Part shown: positions 26,541 to 34,826 of the stretch, in pieces
Layout: each line of letters begins with the position of its first letter
How positions within the stretch are numbered: the stretch's first letter is position 1
DNA from: JBNAVJ01 sp049700455
GTDB lineage: Bacteria > Bacteroidota > Ignavibacteria > Tepidaquicellales > Tepidaquicellaceae
Assembly (NCBI GenBank): GCA_049700455.1
Contig: JBNAVJ010000015.1
Location: forward strand, 1-43,750
Direction: 5' to 3'
Length of the DNA: 43,750 nucleotides
Notes under the pieces: generated by a model
The model's input: the letters and a program-made list of their open reading frames with translations, nothing else
The model's database searches: none
What the model was told of the DNA's origin: nothing
Position numbers and translations under genes: made by a program

Positions 26541-27998
26541 TTGTTAATTTTTCTATTAGCTGCTGTTGAGCTATTTTCTCAACCCGCTGGATTTCGCTAT
26601 GAATTTCCAATTTATGTTAAGAATAGCGGAAGTTCTACTTTAACTAATTTTCCTATTGCAATAAGATTTAACACTTTGATTCCTATCGGAATGGGATGGA
26701 TACAATCAGATGGCCGGGACATAAGGTTTACTTCTAATTGTGCAGGTTCTACTATTTTACCCCACTATCTTTGGGGTTACCTGAATACTGATACTACATT
26801 GTTTTATGTCAAGATTCCATCTCTTCCAGCTAATGATTCTGTATTAATTTATTTGTATTGTGGGAATGCTGCTGCTACCCAAACAAGTACACTTGATGTT
26901 TTCGAAGGCCCTCATTCCTCAACTGATAGTGTTATAGTTACATCAACTAATACTGTTAGTAATTGTCAGAGGGGTTTTCGTTTCACACCTAATCAAGAAT
27001 TAATTGTTACACATTTTGGTAAAAGGACACCCAATGCTACACCACGTTATGTTACTCTTTTTGATTTTAATACCCAAGCTATTCTTGCTCAGATTACTGT
27101 GGATGCTGGTACAGTAGGTGTTTACAATTACAATCTTTTAACAACCCCGTTAGTTCTTGACAGTGGTCGTACGTGTATTTTAACTTTGTACAATGGTGCT
27201 GGAGATATGTACTATTATGGGACGAGTAGTCAGATTGGGCAACACCTAATCTATCACGATATGCGGTATTGTAACAATTGTACTCAAAACACTTTCCCAG
27301 CATTGACTTTAACGAATTATCATTATGGGACCCCTGATTTCTTGTACTACATTAGAGCCAAGGTAACACCATCACCTACATTTTCGATAAAATTACCAGC
27401 TGACACTACTACTCCCTTGCCTCCTACAGGGGTCAAGTGCTTTGCAGGCAATCAAAGCGCTACTGTTAAATGGAACAAAAATACTGAATTTGACATCAAC
27501 AAGTATTATGTTTACAGAAATACAGTAAAGAATCCAGGAACATCAACATTGGTAGGAACTGTTATGCATCCAGACAGTGTTTTTTTAAATTCTGGTTTGA
27601 CGAATGGGATAAAATATTATTATTGGGTTAAGGCTGCAGATAGATTCTGTAATGAAAGAATAAGTGACTTCAGTGCTCCTGATAGTGTAGTGCCAAGTGT
27701 AGTTGGTGTTTCAACTACACAAAATGAATTGCCCAAAGTATTTGCTCTTTATCAAAACTTTCCAAACCCCTTTAATTCGGAAACGATAGTAAAATATGAT
27801 TTACCATTTGATGGCTTTGTAAAATTAGCTATTTATGACCTTCTTGGGAGAGAAGTGAAAATTCTTGTTAGCGATTACAAAACGGCAGGTCAATATATAA
27901 TATTATTTAATGCTCTTGATTTAGCCAGTGGGATATACTTTTATAGAATACAAGCAGGGGATTTTGTAAGTACAAAGAGAATGATAATTATAAGATAG
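26541..27998 (+). CDS. T9SS-exported protein: DUF2341, FN3 and type A sorting domain; start out of frame
   Basis: Predicted secreted or surface protein, 485 residues as the open frame stands. The frame opens at TTG 26541 and runs to 27998. About residues 18-135 form a DUF2341 domain ('DGRDIRFTSNCAGSTILPHY', 'VLIYLYCGNAAA'); about 295-385 are a fibronectin-III domain ('PLPPTGVKCFAGNQSATVKW'); the C-terminus is a type IX secretion type A sorting domain ('LYQNFPNPFNSET', 'YDLLGREVKILVSDY', 'SGIYFYRIQAGDF'). A perfect-looking start, AGGAGGGGG then ATG 26518 (MKKTFLLL), is in another frame and hits TAA at 26545. One extra base near 26540 would fuse it to 'LIFLLAAVELFSQ' and complete a signal peptide. 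So this is a real gene with a frameshift, an assembly error, or a TTG start without a Shine-Dalgarno. Confidence 0.82.
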   Translation: MLIFLLAAVELFSQPAGFRYEFPIYVKNSGSSTLTNFPIAIRFNTLIPIGMGWIQSDGRDIRFTSNCAGSTILPHYLWGYLNTDTTLFYVKIPSLPANDSVLIYLYCGNAAATQTSTLDVFEGPHSSTDSVIVTSTNTVSNCQRGFRFTPNQELIVTHFGKRTPNATPRYVTLFDFNTQAILAQITVDAGTVGVYNYNLLTTPLVLDSGRTCILTLYNGAGDMYYYGTSSQIGQHLIYHDMRYCNNCTQNTFPALTLTNYHYGTPDFLYYIRAKVTPSPTFSIKLPADTTTPLPPTGVKCFAGNQSATVKWNKNTEFDINKYYVYRNTVKNPGTSTLVGTVMHPDSVFLNSGLTNGIKYYYWVKAADRFCNERISDFSAPDSVVPSVVGVSTTQNELPKVFALYQNFPNPFNSETIVKYDLPFDGFVKLAIYDLLGREVKILVSDYKTAGQYIILFNALDLASGIYFYRIQAGDFVSTKRMIIIR

Positions 27999-28021
27999 AA
28001 GTAGAAAACTTTGAGGTCAGC

Positions 28022-28059
28022 TTAATTCGCCTGCTTTTTCGTTAAAGGAGGTGAATTAA
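28022..28059 (+). terminator. Strong hairpin after the T9SS cargo gene, burying a Shine-Dalgarno-like stretch
   Basis: TTAATTCGCCT (28022-28032) pairs with AGGTGAATTAA (28049-28059), with one G-T pair; after a G/G mismatch CTTT (28034-28037) pairs with AAAG (28044-28047) around loop TTCGTT. A T-rich tract (TTATTTATTATTTT) follows, so it is a plausible terminator 24 bases after the stop at 27998. Its 3' arm contains AAGGAGGTGA (28045-28054), a full-length anti-SD match. Confidence 0.55.
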
Positions 28060-28206
28060 TTATTTATTATTTTAAGCTATTTTATTTTTATTTAACTTAT
28101 AAAAATAAGATGAGCTAGGAAAAAAGTTATTATTATTATATGCGGGATTTCTATTTTGCTAATGAATAGCCGTTCAGTTTATGCATAATCCTGATGGTTA
28201 GTGTAA

Positions 28207-28807
28207 TATATAGCTGTCCAGCCATTTTACAAGATATATTTCATTTATAGTAATACTGGTTATCCAGTAGGTTTTTATGGAACAGTATATAGGAGTACCA
28301 ATGGAGGAACAAACTGGCAGCTGATCCACTATTTTGATGATCTCATAGTTCTTTCTGTATACTTTTTTTCTGATAGTAGTTGTTACGTTTTTGGCTGGAA
28401 AAAATTAATTGGATAGCAGTAGTGATAAAAGTTGTCAATAGAGTAAGGACAGAGCATCGGTTTTCTCCTGTGGTTGGGGTTATGTCAGAATTTAGGACAG
28501 CTACCGGATGTGTTACTTTCTATCGTGAAGATAAGTAAACTCAACCTGAAAAATACTATCTTTACCAGAATTATCCGAATCCCTTTAATCCAATAACAGT
28601 TATTCATTATGATGTGCCGAAAGCCACTGATGTTACAATTGTCGTTTATAATTTACTGGAACGGGAGATTATAACTCTTGTCAACAAAAAAATGCCGGTA
28701 GTTATGAATTGATATTCGATGGAAGCAAACTTACAAGCGGAGTATATATTTACAAGAGATCCTCTGGAGAATCTACGAGTATAAAGAAATTAATTCTGGT
28801 GAGGTAA
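28207..28807 (+). pseudogene. Decayed T9SS cargo gene: Ycf48/BNR-like remnant plus broken sorting domain
   Basis: No long frame is present, but two stretches translate into recognisable protein. At 28207-28416 a frame free of stops reads through 'NTGYPVGFYGTVYRSTNGG' and 'TNWQLIHYFDDLI', the Ycf48/BNR-repeat pattern, and ends at a TAG. At 28545-28712 a frame gives 'PEKYYLYQNYPNPFNPITV' and 'YNLLEREIITLVN', the start of a type A T9SS sorting domain, then stops at TGA. In the adjacent frame it continues as 'KNAGSYELIFDGSKLTSGVY' to a TAA at 28805-28807. The switch happens at a run of seven A (28686-28692). It was therefore one gene with at least two lesions. It does not look translated. The region 28060-28206 shows no further recognisable protein. 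Confidence 0.78.
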
Positions 28808-28864
28808 AACAATTATTAGCAAAATAAAATTATTTTAGATCAAATCCCAAGCTTGAGGTTTGCT

Positions 28865-30250
28865 CTATTTCCCAATACAGAAATTTTGGAAAATATTGTT
28901 AAGAATTTCTTCGTTGGTTACCTCTCCTGTGATTTCTCCAAGGTGGTTTAAGGCATTTCTAAGGTCAACAGATATAAATTCTCCACTCATATTATTGTCT
29001 ATACTATCAATGGCTGCATTAAGCGAATGCGCTACATTTTCAAGACATATCTTATGTCTAAAATTAGTTAAAATTATTTCCCCTGACTGTAGTTTCAGAG
29101 AAGTCTCTGTAATTTTTTGAGTGAAGGCAAGTTTTAAATTTTCTATGGTTTTTTCATCGTAAATAGAAATCTTAATTATTTCTTTAAAAGATTCGAGTTC
29201 CAGTTTTGTTGCATCAATTTTTGTTAAAACAGGCAGTGATTTAGTTGGGTCAAATGTTTGTCTGAAATACTTTAATTCTTCTATTATATGTTCTTTTGAA
29301 ATAGTAGAGTCAATGAGGTATAAAGAAAAATCCGCAGACTGAATTTTTTCATAACTTTTTTCTATACCTATTGATTCCACAATATCTGTTGTTTGCCGTA
29401 AACCGGCAGTGTCAATAAGATTAAAAAGTATTCCGTTTATTATCCTATTTTCCTGGAGAAAATCTCTTGTTGTTCCCGAAATATTGCTAACTATAGCACG
29501 TTCAGTTTGTAACAAATGGTTAAATAAAGATGACTTACCACTATTTGGTTTTCCTGCTATTACCAGATGCACTCCCTCGCGAATAGTTTTGCCGGTAATA
29601 AACGTTTCGAGAATCCTGTTAAGGTTATTTTTAATTGAAATTAACTTTTCTTTTAAATTCCCCTTTGGTATAAATTCGATATCTTCTTCAGCAAAATCGA
29701 GTTCCAGTTCCACAAGTGAGATAGCATCAATGATATCTTTCCTTACAGTGTGAATATATTGAGAAAGAGAACCTTCAAGCTGTTGCAAAGATGATTTATG
29801 TGCAATATCGGTTTTTGCTCTGATTAAGTCAGCAACAGCTTCTGCCTGTGATAGGTCAATCTTTCCATTTAGAAAAGCTCTTTTTGTAAATTCTCCCGGT
29901 TGTGCAAGCCGAACGTTTTTCTTTAACAAAGTCTGTAAAATTTTCTGTGCTATTAATGTACTCCCATGTGCTGATATTTCAACGAGGTTCTCTCCTGTGT
30001 ATGAGTTTGGCTCTTTGAAAATAGAAATTAATACCTCATCTATTAGTTCAGCCTCATCAAAGAAATATCCAAAATGTATAGTGTGAGAAGAAACTGTATT
30101 GATGTCTAAACGTTTTGTTCGTTTTAAATCTTTGAAGAAGTGTCTTTCGATAGTTCTGAAAGCTTCAAATCCAGAGATTCTTATAACAGCAATTCCTCCT
30201 TCTCCAAGTGGAGTTGAAATTGCTGCGATTGTATCAGAAAGTGTTACCAT
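28865..30250 (-). CDS. mnmE: tRNA modification GTPase MnmE
   Basis: GTPase that, with MnmG, makes (carboxymethyl)aminomethyl-uridine at the wobble position of tRNAs. 461 residues, full length. N-terminal tetrahydrofolate-binding part: 'DTIAAISTPLGEGGIAVIRISG'. G1 'GKPNSGKS' (233-240), G3 'DTAGLR' (280-285), G4 'LTKID', and the C-terminal 'FCIGK' with the conserved Cys458. Start ATG at 30250; only one base separates it from the permease stop at 30252, so transcription is likely shared. Its 3' end is 57 bases from the decayed T9SS gene. Confidence 0.97.
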   Translation of the reverse strand: MVTLSDTIAAISTPLGEGGIAVIRISGFEAFRTIERHFFKDLKRTKRLDINTVSSHTIHFGYFFDEAELIDEVLISIFKEPNSYTGENLVEISAHGSTLIAQKILQTLLKKNVRLAQPGEFTKRAFLNGKIDLSQAEAVADLIRAKTDIAHKSSLQQLEGSLSQYIHTVRKDIIDAISLVELELDFAEEDIEFIPKGNLKEKLISIKNNLNRILETFITGKTIREGVHLVIAGKPNSGKSSLFNHLLQTERAIVSNISGTTRDFLQENRIINGILFNLIDTAGLRQTTDIVESIGIEKSYEKIQSADFSLYLIDSTISKEHIIEELKYFRQTFDPTKSLPVLTKIDATKLELESFKEIIKISIYDEKTIENLKLAFTQKITETSLKLQSGEIILTNFRHKICLENVAHSLNAAIDSIDNNMSGEFISVDLRNALNHLGEITGEVTNEEILNNIFQNFCIGK

Positions 30251-30251
30251 A

Positions 30252-31262
30252 TCAAACGATATTTGAATTTCTTATAATAAGCCATATAAAAACAGGCGCT
30301 CCGATAAATGAGGTTATAATTCCAACCGGGATTTCAGCTGGTGCTATGAGTGTTCTTGCCAGCAAATCGGAAAGCACCATAAAAATTGAACCCAGAATTG
30401 TGCTTACAACAATCACGTTTTTATTATCCCCCTGTAATATAAGCTTTGCTATATTTGGTATGATTAGACCTACAAATACAATTATCCCAGCCACTGAAAC
30501 TGCAGCGGCAGCCAGAAGTGAAGCGGTAAGTATAGAAACAATCTGAATCCTTTTTGTGCTTACTCCCAGAGATTGAGCAATTTCTATGCCTGTACTTAGG
30601 ATGCCGAGTTCCTTTCTTATTAAAAATGCAATAATTATTCCAATTATTATGAAGGGAGCAGAAAAGAAGAATTCAAACCAGCCTTTGCCAGAAACTCCTC
30701 CAGTAAGCCAGAATATGATTTGAGTATTTGCTTTTCCTGCAACAATAAGAAGTAATCCATTTGCAGCTGATAATAAAGCATTAATTGCTATACCTGCAAG
30801 TATGATTTTGTTTGAAGATAAAAAATTGGTATATTTATTAGTTAGAGCTTTTGCAATTGCAAAAATTAAGAAAGTTGTAGACATTGCAAAAATAAAAGCT
30901 ACAGGTGTCAGCAATATATAGGTGGAAAAGTTGGGTATTAGAAACATTATAATTGCACCAAGTCCTGCACCCGCAGAAATGCCTATAATACCGGGTTCAG
31001 CAAGATTGTTCTGTAAAAGCGATTGCAAAATGTTACCGGAACAAGCCAGTGCAGCGCCTATGAAGAGAATATTGAGAATTCTTGGAAGCCTGATATCAAG
31101 AAAAATTGTCTTTGTAGTGTCATCTTGTAAAAATGACAAAGTAAAAATATCAATTATAGACATTCGAAAACTGCCAACTGTCATTGAGAGAATAATACTT
31201 AGCATTAACAAAATTAAAGAACTGATTATTATTACTTTTGTTTTTTTTGTGTATTTATTCAT
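30252..31262 (-). CDS. FecCD/BtuC-type ABC transporter permease
   Basis: Permease of a type II importer for siderophore-iron, haem or cobalamin; 336 residues, about ten predicted helices. Seen: 'LRLPRILNILFIGAALACSGN', the FecCD opening block, 'PGIIGISAGAGLGAI', and near the C-terminus 'SVAGIIVFVGLIIPNIAKLI' with 'GIITSFIGAPVFIWLI'. Substrate is not predictable. Neither a substrate-binding lipoprotein nor an ATPase gene is adjacent, which is unusual as these normally form an operon. It is the first gene of the leftward pair with mnmE. A divergent kinase starts 37 bases away, with a 19-bp inverted repeat between. Confidence 0.9.
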   Translation of the reverse strand: MNKYTKKTKVIIISSLILLMLSIILSMTVGSFRMSIIDIFTLSFLQDDTTKTIFLDIRLPRILNILFIGAALACSGNILQSLLQNNLAEPGIIGISAGAGLGAIIMFLIPNFSTYILLTPVAFIFAMSTTFLIFAIAKALTNKYTNFLSSNKIILAGIAINALLSAANGLLLIVAGKANTQIIFWLTGGVSGKGWFEFFFSAPFIIIGIIIAFLIRKELGILSTGIEIAQSLGVSTKRIQIVSILTASLLAAAAVSVAGIIVFVGLIIPNIAKLILQGDNKNVIVVSTILGSIFMVLSDLLARTLIAPAEIPVGIITSFIGAPVFIWLIIRNSNIV

Positions 31263-31285
31263 TGTGAGAGAAATTAAATTAATAA

Positions 31286-31304
31286 ATTCATTAATGTAAT
31301 GAAT
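31286..31304. promoter_or_regulatory. 8-bp inverted repeat between the FecCD permease and the kinase gene
   Basis: ATTCATTA (31286-31293) and TAATGAAT (31297-31304) are exact reverse complements around ATG. The site covers the kinase start codon (31299) and lies 24 bases upstream of the permease start. It could be an operator for either gene, but short AT-rich palindromes arise easily by chance here. Confidence 0.3.
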
Positions 31305-32504
31305 AAATTTGGTTCAAAGAGTATAAAGATATCACTGGTAATTGTAGGTGTACTGATAGCAATTTTCATTTTGTTTGCAACGCAAATGCTGGTTAACAGA
31401 ATCCAGCGAAGAGAGACACAGATTGCAAAACTGTATGCTAAATCGCTTGAATATATTGCTAATGATACTTCAGGTTCGGGGGAATATAGCTTTATATTTA
31501 ATGAAATACTTACCCAGATAGATTTTCCGATTATAGCAACCAATGGACGTGATGACAAGGTGGAATTCCACAAAAATATCGACATTGACTCTACCCTTCC
31601 CAAGACAGAAATTCAAAGCCGTCTATTAGCTATGGCTAAAGAGATGAGGGAAATTAATCCACCAATTAAGGTTGTATATAGAGATTCTATCGTAATTTAT
31701 TACCTCAACTATGGACAGTCTTCTCTGATTACACAGCTAAAACTTTTCCCATTTATTGAACTTGCAATAGGTGGATTATTTGTTATATTTGGTTATATTG
31801 CATTTTCATATATCAAGAAAAATGAACAAAGCAGTCTCTGGGTTGGGTTATCAAAAGAAACGGCTCATCAACTTGGAACGCCATTAACTTCACTGTTGGG
31901 ATGGCTTGCAATTTTAAGAAATACCAGTCCAGGAGATCCAATGTATAAACAAATCCTCGATGATATTGAAAAAGATCTTGATAGACTGAAAAAAATCTCT
32001 ACAAGATTTTCTAAAATTGGTTCTGAACCTACTTTGCAAAATGAAAACCTCTGTACTATAATTAATGAAGTATATCAGTATTTGGAAAGAAGAATTCCTA
32101 CTTTGATTTCTACGGATGGGAAAATCTCTAAAAAAATTGATGTTAGAGTGAAGTGCGCAAAAAATATTCAAGTTAAAATTAACAGGGAATTGTTTGAATG
32201 GGTACTGGAAAACCTGCTGAAAAATGCTATTGATGCTATTGATAAACCATCAGGTACTATTGAGATTAATGTGGAAGAAAAGGGTAAAGAAATTATTCTT
32301 GATGTCAAAGACACGGGCAAAGGCATTGATAAAAAATATAAAAAGGATATTTTTCGACCCGGCTTTTCAACTAAGAAACGGGGTTGGGGACTTGGCTTGA
32401 GTCTTGCTAAGCGTATTATTGATGATTATCATAAAGGAAAGCTGATACTCTATGATTCAGTTATTGACCAGGGCAGTATCTTTAGAATAAAAATGTCAAA
32501 GTGA
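31299..32504 (+). CDS. Membrane sensor histidine kinase
   Basis: 401 residues. TM1 about 11-31, a periplasmic sensor of about 120 residues, TM2 about 150-171. Then an H-box 'KETAHQLGTPLTSLLGW' with phospho-acceptor His190; N-box 'NLLKNAIDAI'; G1 'VKDTGKGIDK'; and F/G2 'FSTKKRGWGLGLSLAKRI'. No HAMP or receiver domain and no response regulator gene nearby. The 'HQLGTP' variant of the H-box is common in Bacteroidota kinases. The next gene starts with GTG overlapping its stop by four bases (GTGA). Confidence 0.9.
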   Translation: MNKFGSKSIKISLVIVGVLIAIFILFATQMLVNRIQRRETQIAKLYAKSLEYIANDTSGSGEYSFIFNEILTQIDFPIIATNGRDDKVEFHKNIDIDSTLPKTEIQSRLLAMAKEMREINPPIKVVYRDSIVIYYLNYGQSSLITQLKLFPFIELAIGGLFVIFGYIAFSYIKKNEQSSLWVGLSKETAHQLGTPLTSLLGWLAILRNTSPGDPMYKQILDDIEKDLDRLKKISTRFSKIGSEPTLQNENLCTIINEVYQYLERRIPTLISTDGKISKKIDVRVKCAKNIQVKINRELFEWVLENLLKNAIDAIDKPSGTIEINVEEKGKEIILDVKDTGKGIDKKYKKDIFRPGFSTKKRGWGLGLSLAKRIIDDYHKGKLILYDSVIDQGSIFRIKMSK

Positions 32505-34774
32505 ACATTGCTTATTCACAAACACTGAAAAAATACACATCACAGATACTTACAAATAAATATCTGTCGATACTAATTCTTCTGGTAATCAAGTTTCTTG
32601 TTCAGCTCTCGGTACTACGTTCAGGTTTTATGTGGCTGTCGGCAGATGATTACTGTAGAACTGTTAAATCCTATGAGTGGTTACAGCATCCTAATCTTTA
32701 CGCCGGAGTATGGTTGTCAGGACATTTCTGGATTAATGGGGTAGTAATGTTTTTTATTAAGGATTTATTTCTTGCAGTTCTATTTGTTAATATTACCTTT
32801 TCTGCATTGAGTTTGGTATATTTTTACAGGATAGTTGATTTAACTTTTGATAGAAAAGTTGCATTTTTTTCTGCTTTGATTTTTAGCCTATTTCAGTTTC
32901 AAGTATGGCTCAGCATCTCTGGCTTACCTGAACCGATATTCTTCTTCTTTGTTATGGGGGGAATTTATTACTTTCTTCTCTGGAAGAAAACAGATAGAGT
33001 ATCTTCACTCTTATTATCGGCCGTTTTTTTTGCAATGGGGAACCTATTCAGATATGAGGGATGGATTTTTAGTGGTGTGTTTTTATTTTTAGTAATTGTT
33101 AAACACAGAAGAAGTATAATCGATTTTGACCGTAATCTTGTTAGAGACATTCTTATTGCTGCTATTTCTTTATTTACAATTATTTTCTGGGTAATTCTTA
33201 ATTATATTGATTACAAAGACCCCTTTTTCTTTGCAAAGGAGACATCAAGGATATATGAAGAGTATAATACTGTTAAGTTTTTACAAAGATTGATACAGTA
33301 CCCCATCTTTATCTTTTATATTGCTCCTATCACAACATTTCTGTCGCTGAAAGTTGTCTGGAACACAATAAAAAACTTTATTAGTAAAGAAAAAAAATTT
33401 GATACTGTTGTTAATTATTTCTTACTCTTTAATGTGTTGGAACTCATACTTCTTATTATTCAAGGAATTTTTGGGGCAGGTGGTACTAACATTATATCCC
33501 GTTACATTGTAATTAATTCTCTTTTGTTTATTCCTTTTGCAGTTTATCAAATATTTCAATTTCGAAAATTAGTTGCAGTGAGTTTGCTTTTTGCAGTGAG
33601 TTTAATAAACTTGATCTGGTGTTATTATTATCCACATGCTTTCAGAGATGACACCTATGAAACGGGGAGATTATTACGAAACTACATTACCAAAACTAAT
33701 TTAACCACTAATGAGAAAATATACTTTCAGGAAATTGAAGGTTTCTATGATGTGTTTGCTGTTCAAACCCTATCAAATCAGCCTTCTATTTTCTTATTTC
33801 AAGGTTTTCCCTCGAAAATTGTTAAAAAAAATAAAGGTGGGATAAAAACCGAAGTAGAAGAAACAAACGTACTTGATATAAGAAACTTTTTGCAGAAAAA
33901 TAAAATAGCTGTTGCAGTTGTTAAGAGTGATAACTATGCTGAAAAGTTAAAAAAGATGAATTTTAAAGGAGAAGAGATTGGTGATTATAAAATATTTTAT
34001 ATCAAAGGCATTGAATCGCCGATGAGAGATACAAGCCTTGTACTTTTATCAAGTGATGTAGATAGTCTCACAGAAAATTCCAATATCATAAGTTTTGGTA
34101 AACTCTTTACTATTGAAAATTACTTTATAGATAATACAAACTTTGGCTTCAATCCTCAAACTGTAACTATCGACTGGAAATCGGTGGATAGGTATATACT
34201 TGACAGTATAGAATATAATACTTACGACTTTGAAAGATATTGGGCTACCTTAGAACTCAAGTCAGTATCAACTGACTCTATTGTCTATAGCGTAAGTCGT
34301 AAGATATTTTCCAATATGAACGTTGAATTGTTGTTGGGATCCAATAGAATGCGAAATATCATAGTTATTGAACCTTTTGCTATTTTATTTTACTCCAAGA
34401 GATTCTCTATTTCTCCTTTTGAAAGCGGGATATACAATTTGGTACTTAAAGTTTATGATAAAAAATATAATCGAGACCTTCCTTTATTTAAAGGTTTAAA
34501 ATATTATCAGCCTGAAAAATCGGAAAACACATTATTAAATATACGTGATACATTTAAAGTAACTACAAAAAATCCGAAAGATAAAAAGGATACATTAACG
34601 GTTGAATATTCTCTCGGAAACATAGTCGCAATGTTTCCAGATGTGGACATAAAAAAATTAGCAAAGACAAATCTTGATATTTATAATATTATAACAAGAA
34701 ACGGATTACAGGTGTTTTTTTCTCAAAGGTATCAAGCGGACCATTTCCTCGATTTTATTTTCAGTAATTTTTAA
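32501..34774 (+). CDS. GT-C glycosyltransferase (GT39/ArnT-like), membrane
   Basis: 757 residues. The N-terminal half has eleven or so membrane helices. The first extracytoplasmic loop carries 'SADDYCRTVKSYEW' with Asp49-Asp50, the acidic pair typical of GT-C mannosyl- or arabinosyl-transferases that use polyprenyl-phosphate sugars. A further 'SGLPEPIFFFFVMGG' recalls the Glu of the GT39/ArnT family. The C-terminal third (about 470-757) is a soluble, probably periplasmic domain unlike ArnT's. Substrate unknown; lipid- or protein-glycosylation in the envelope is likely. GTG start overlaps the kinase stop by four bases. 52 bases separate it from hldE1. Confidence 0.82.
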   Translation: MNIAYSQTLKKYTSQILTNKYLSILILLVIKFLVQLSVLRSGFMWLSADDYCRTVKSYEWLQHPNLYAGVWLSGHFWINGVVMFFIKDLFLAVLFVNITFSALSLVYFYRIVDLTFDRKVAFFSALIFSLFQFQVWLSISGLPEPIFFFFVMGGIYYFLLWKKTDRVSSLLLSAVFFAMGNLFRYEGWIFSGVFLFLVIVKHRRSIIDFDRNLVRDILIAAISLFTIIFWVILNYIDYKDPFFFAKETSRIYEEYNTVKFLQRLIQYPIFIFYIAPITTFLSLKVVWNTIKNFISKEKKFDTVVNYFLLFNVLELILLIIQGIFGAGGTNIISRYIVINSLLFIPFAVYQIFQFRKLVAVSLLFAVSLINLIWCYYYPHAFRDDTYETGRLLRNYITKTNLTTNEKIYFQEIEGFYDVFAVQTLSNQPSIFLFQGFPSKIVKKNKGGIKTEVEETNVLDIRNFLQKNKIAVAVVKSDNYAEKLKKMNFKGEEIGDYKIFYIKGIESPMRDTSLVLLSSDVDSLTENSNIISFGKLFTIENYFIDNTNFGFNPQTVTIDWKSVDRYILDSIEYNTYDFERYWATLELKSVSTDSIVYSVSRKIFSNMNVELLLGSNRMRNIIVIEPFAILFYSKRFSISPFESGIYNLVLKVYDKKYNRDLPLFKGLKYYQPEKSENTLLNIRDTFKVTTKNPKDKKDTLTVEYSLGNIVAMFPDVDIKKLAKTNLDIYNIITRNGLQVFFSQRYQADHFLDFIFSNF

Positions 34775-34791
34775 TAAGATACCATTCTCCA

Positions 34792-34820
34792 TTGAATTAC
34801 CTTTTTATGTAAACTATTTT
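34792..34820 (+). promoter_or_regulatory. Candidate sigma-70-type promoter for the heptose genes
   Basis: TTGAAT (34792-34797), exactly 17 bases, then TATTTT (34815-34820). The ATG of the next gene begins six bases after the -10 box, so a transcript starting here would be leaderless or almost so. No hairpin follows the preceding gene. Confidence 0.4.
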
Positions 34821-34826
34821 AACAAT

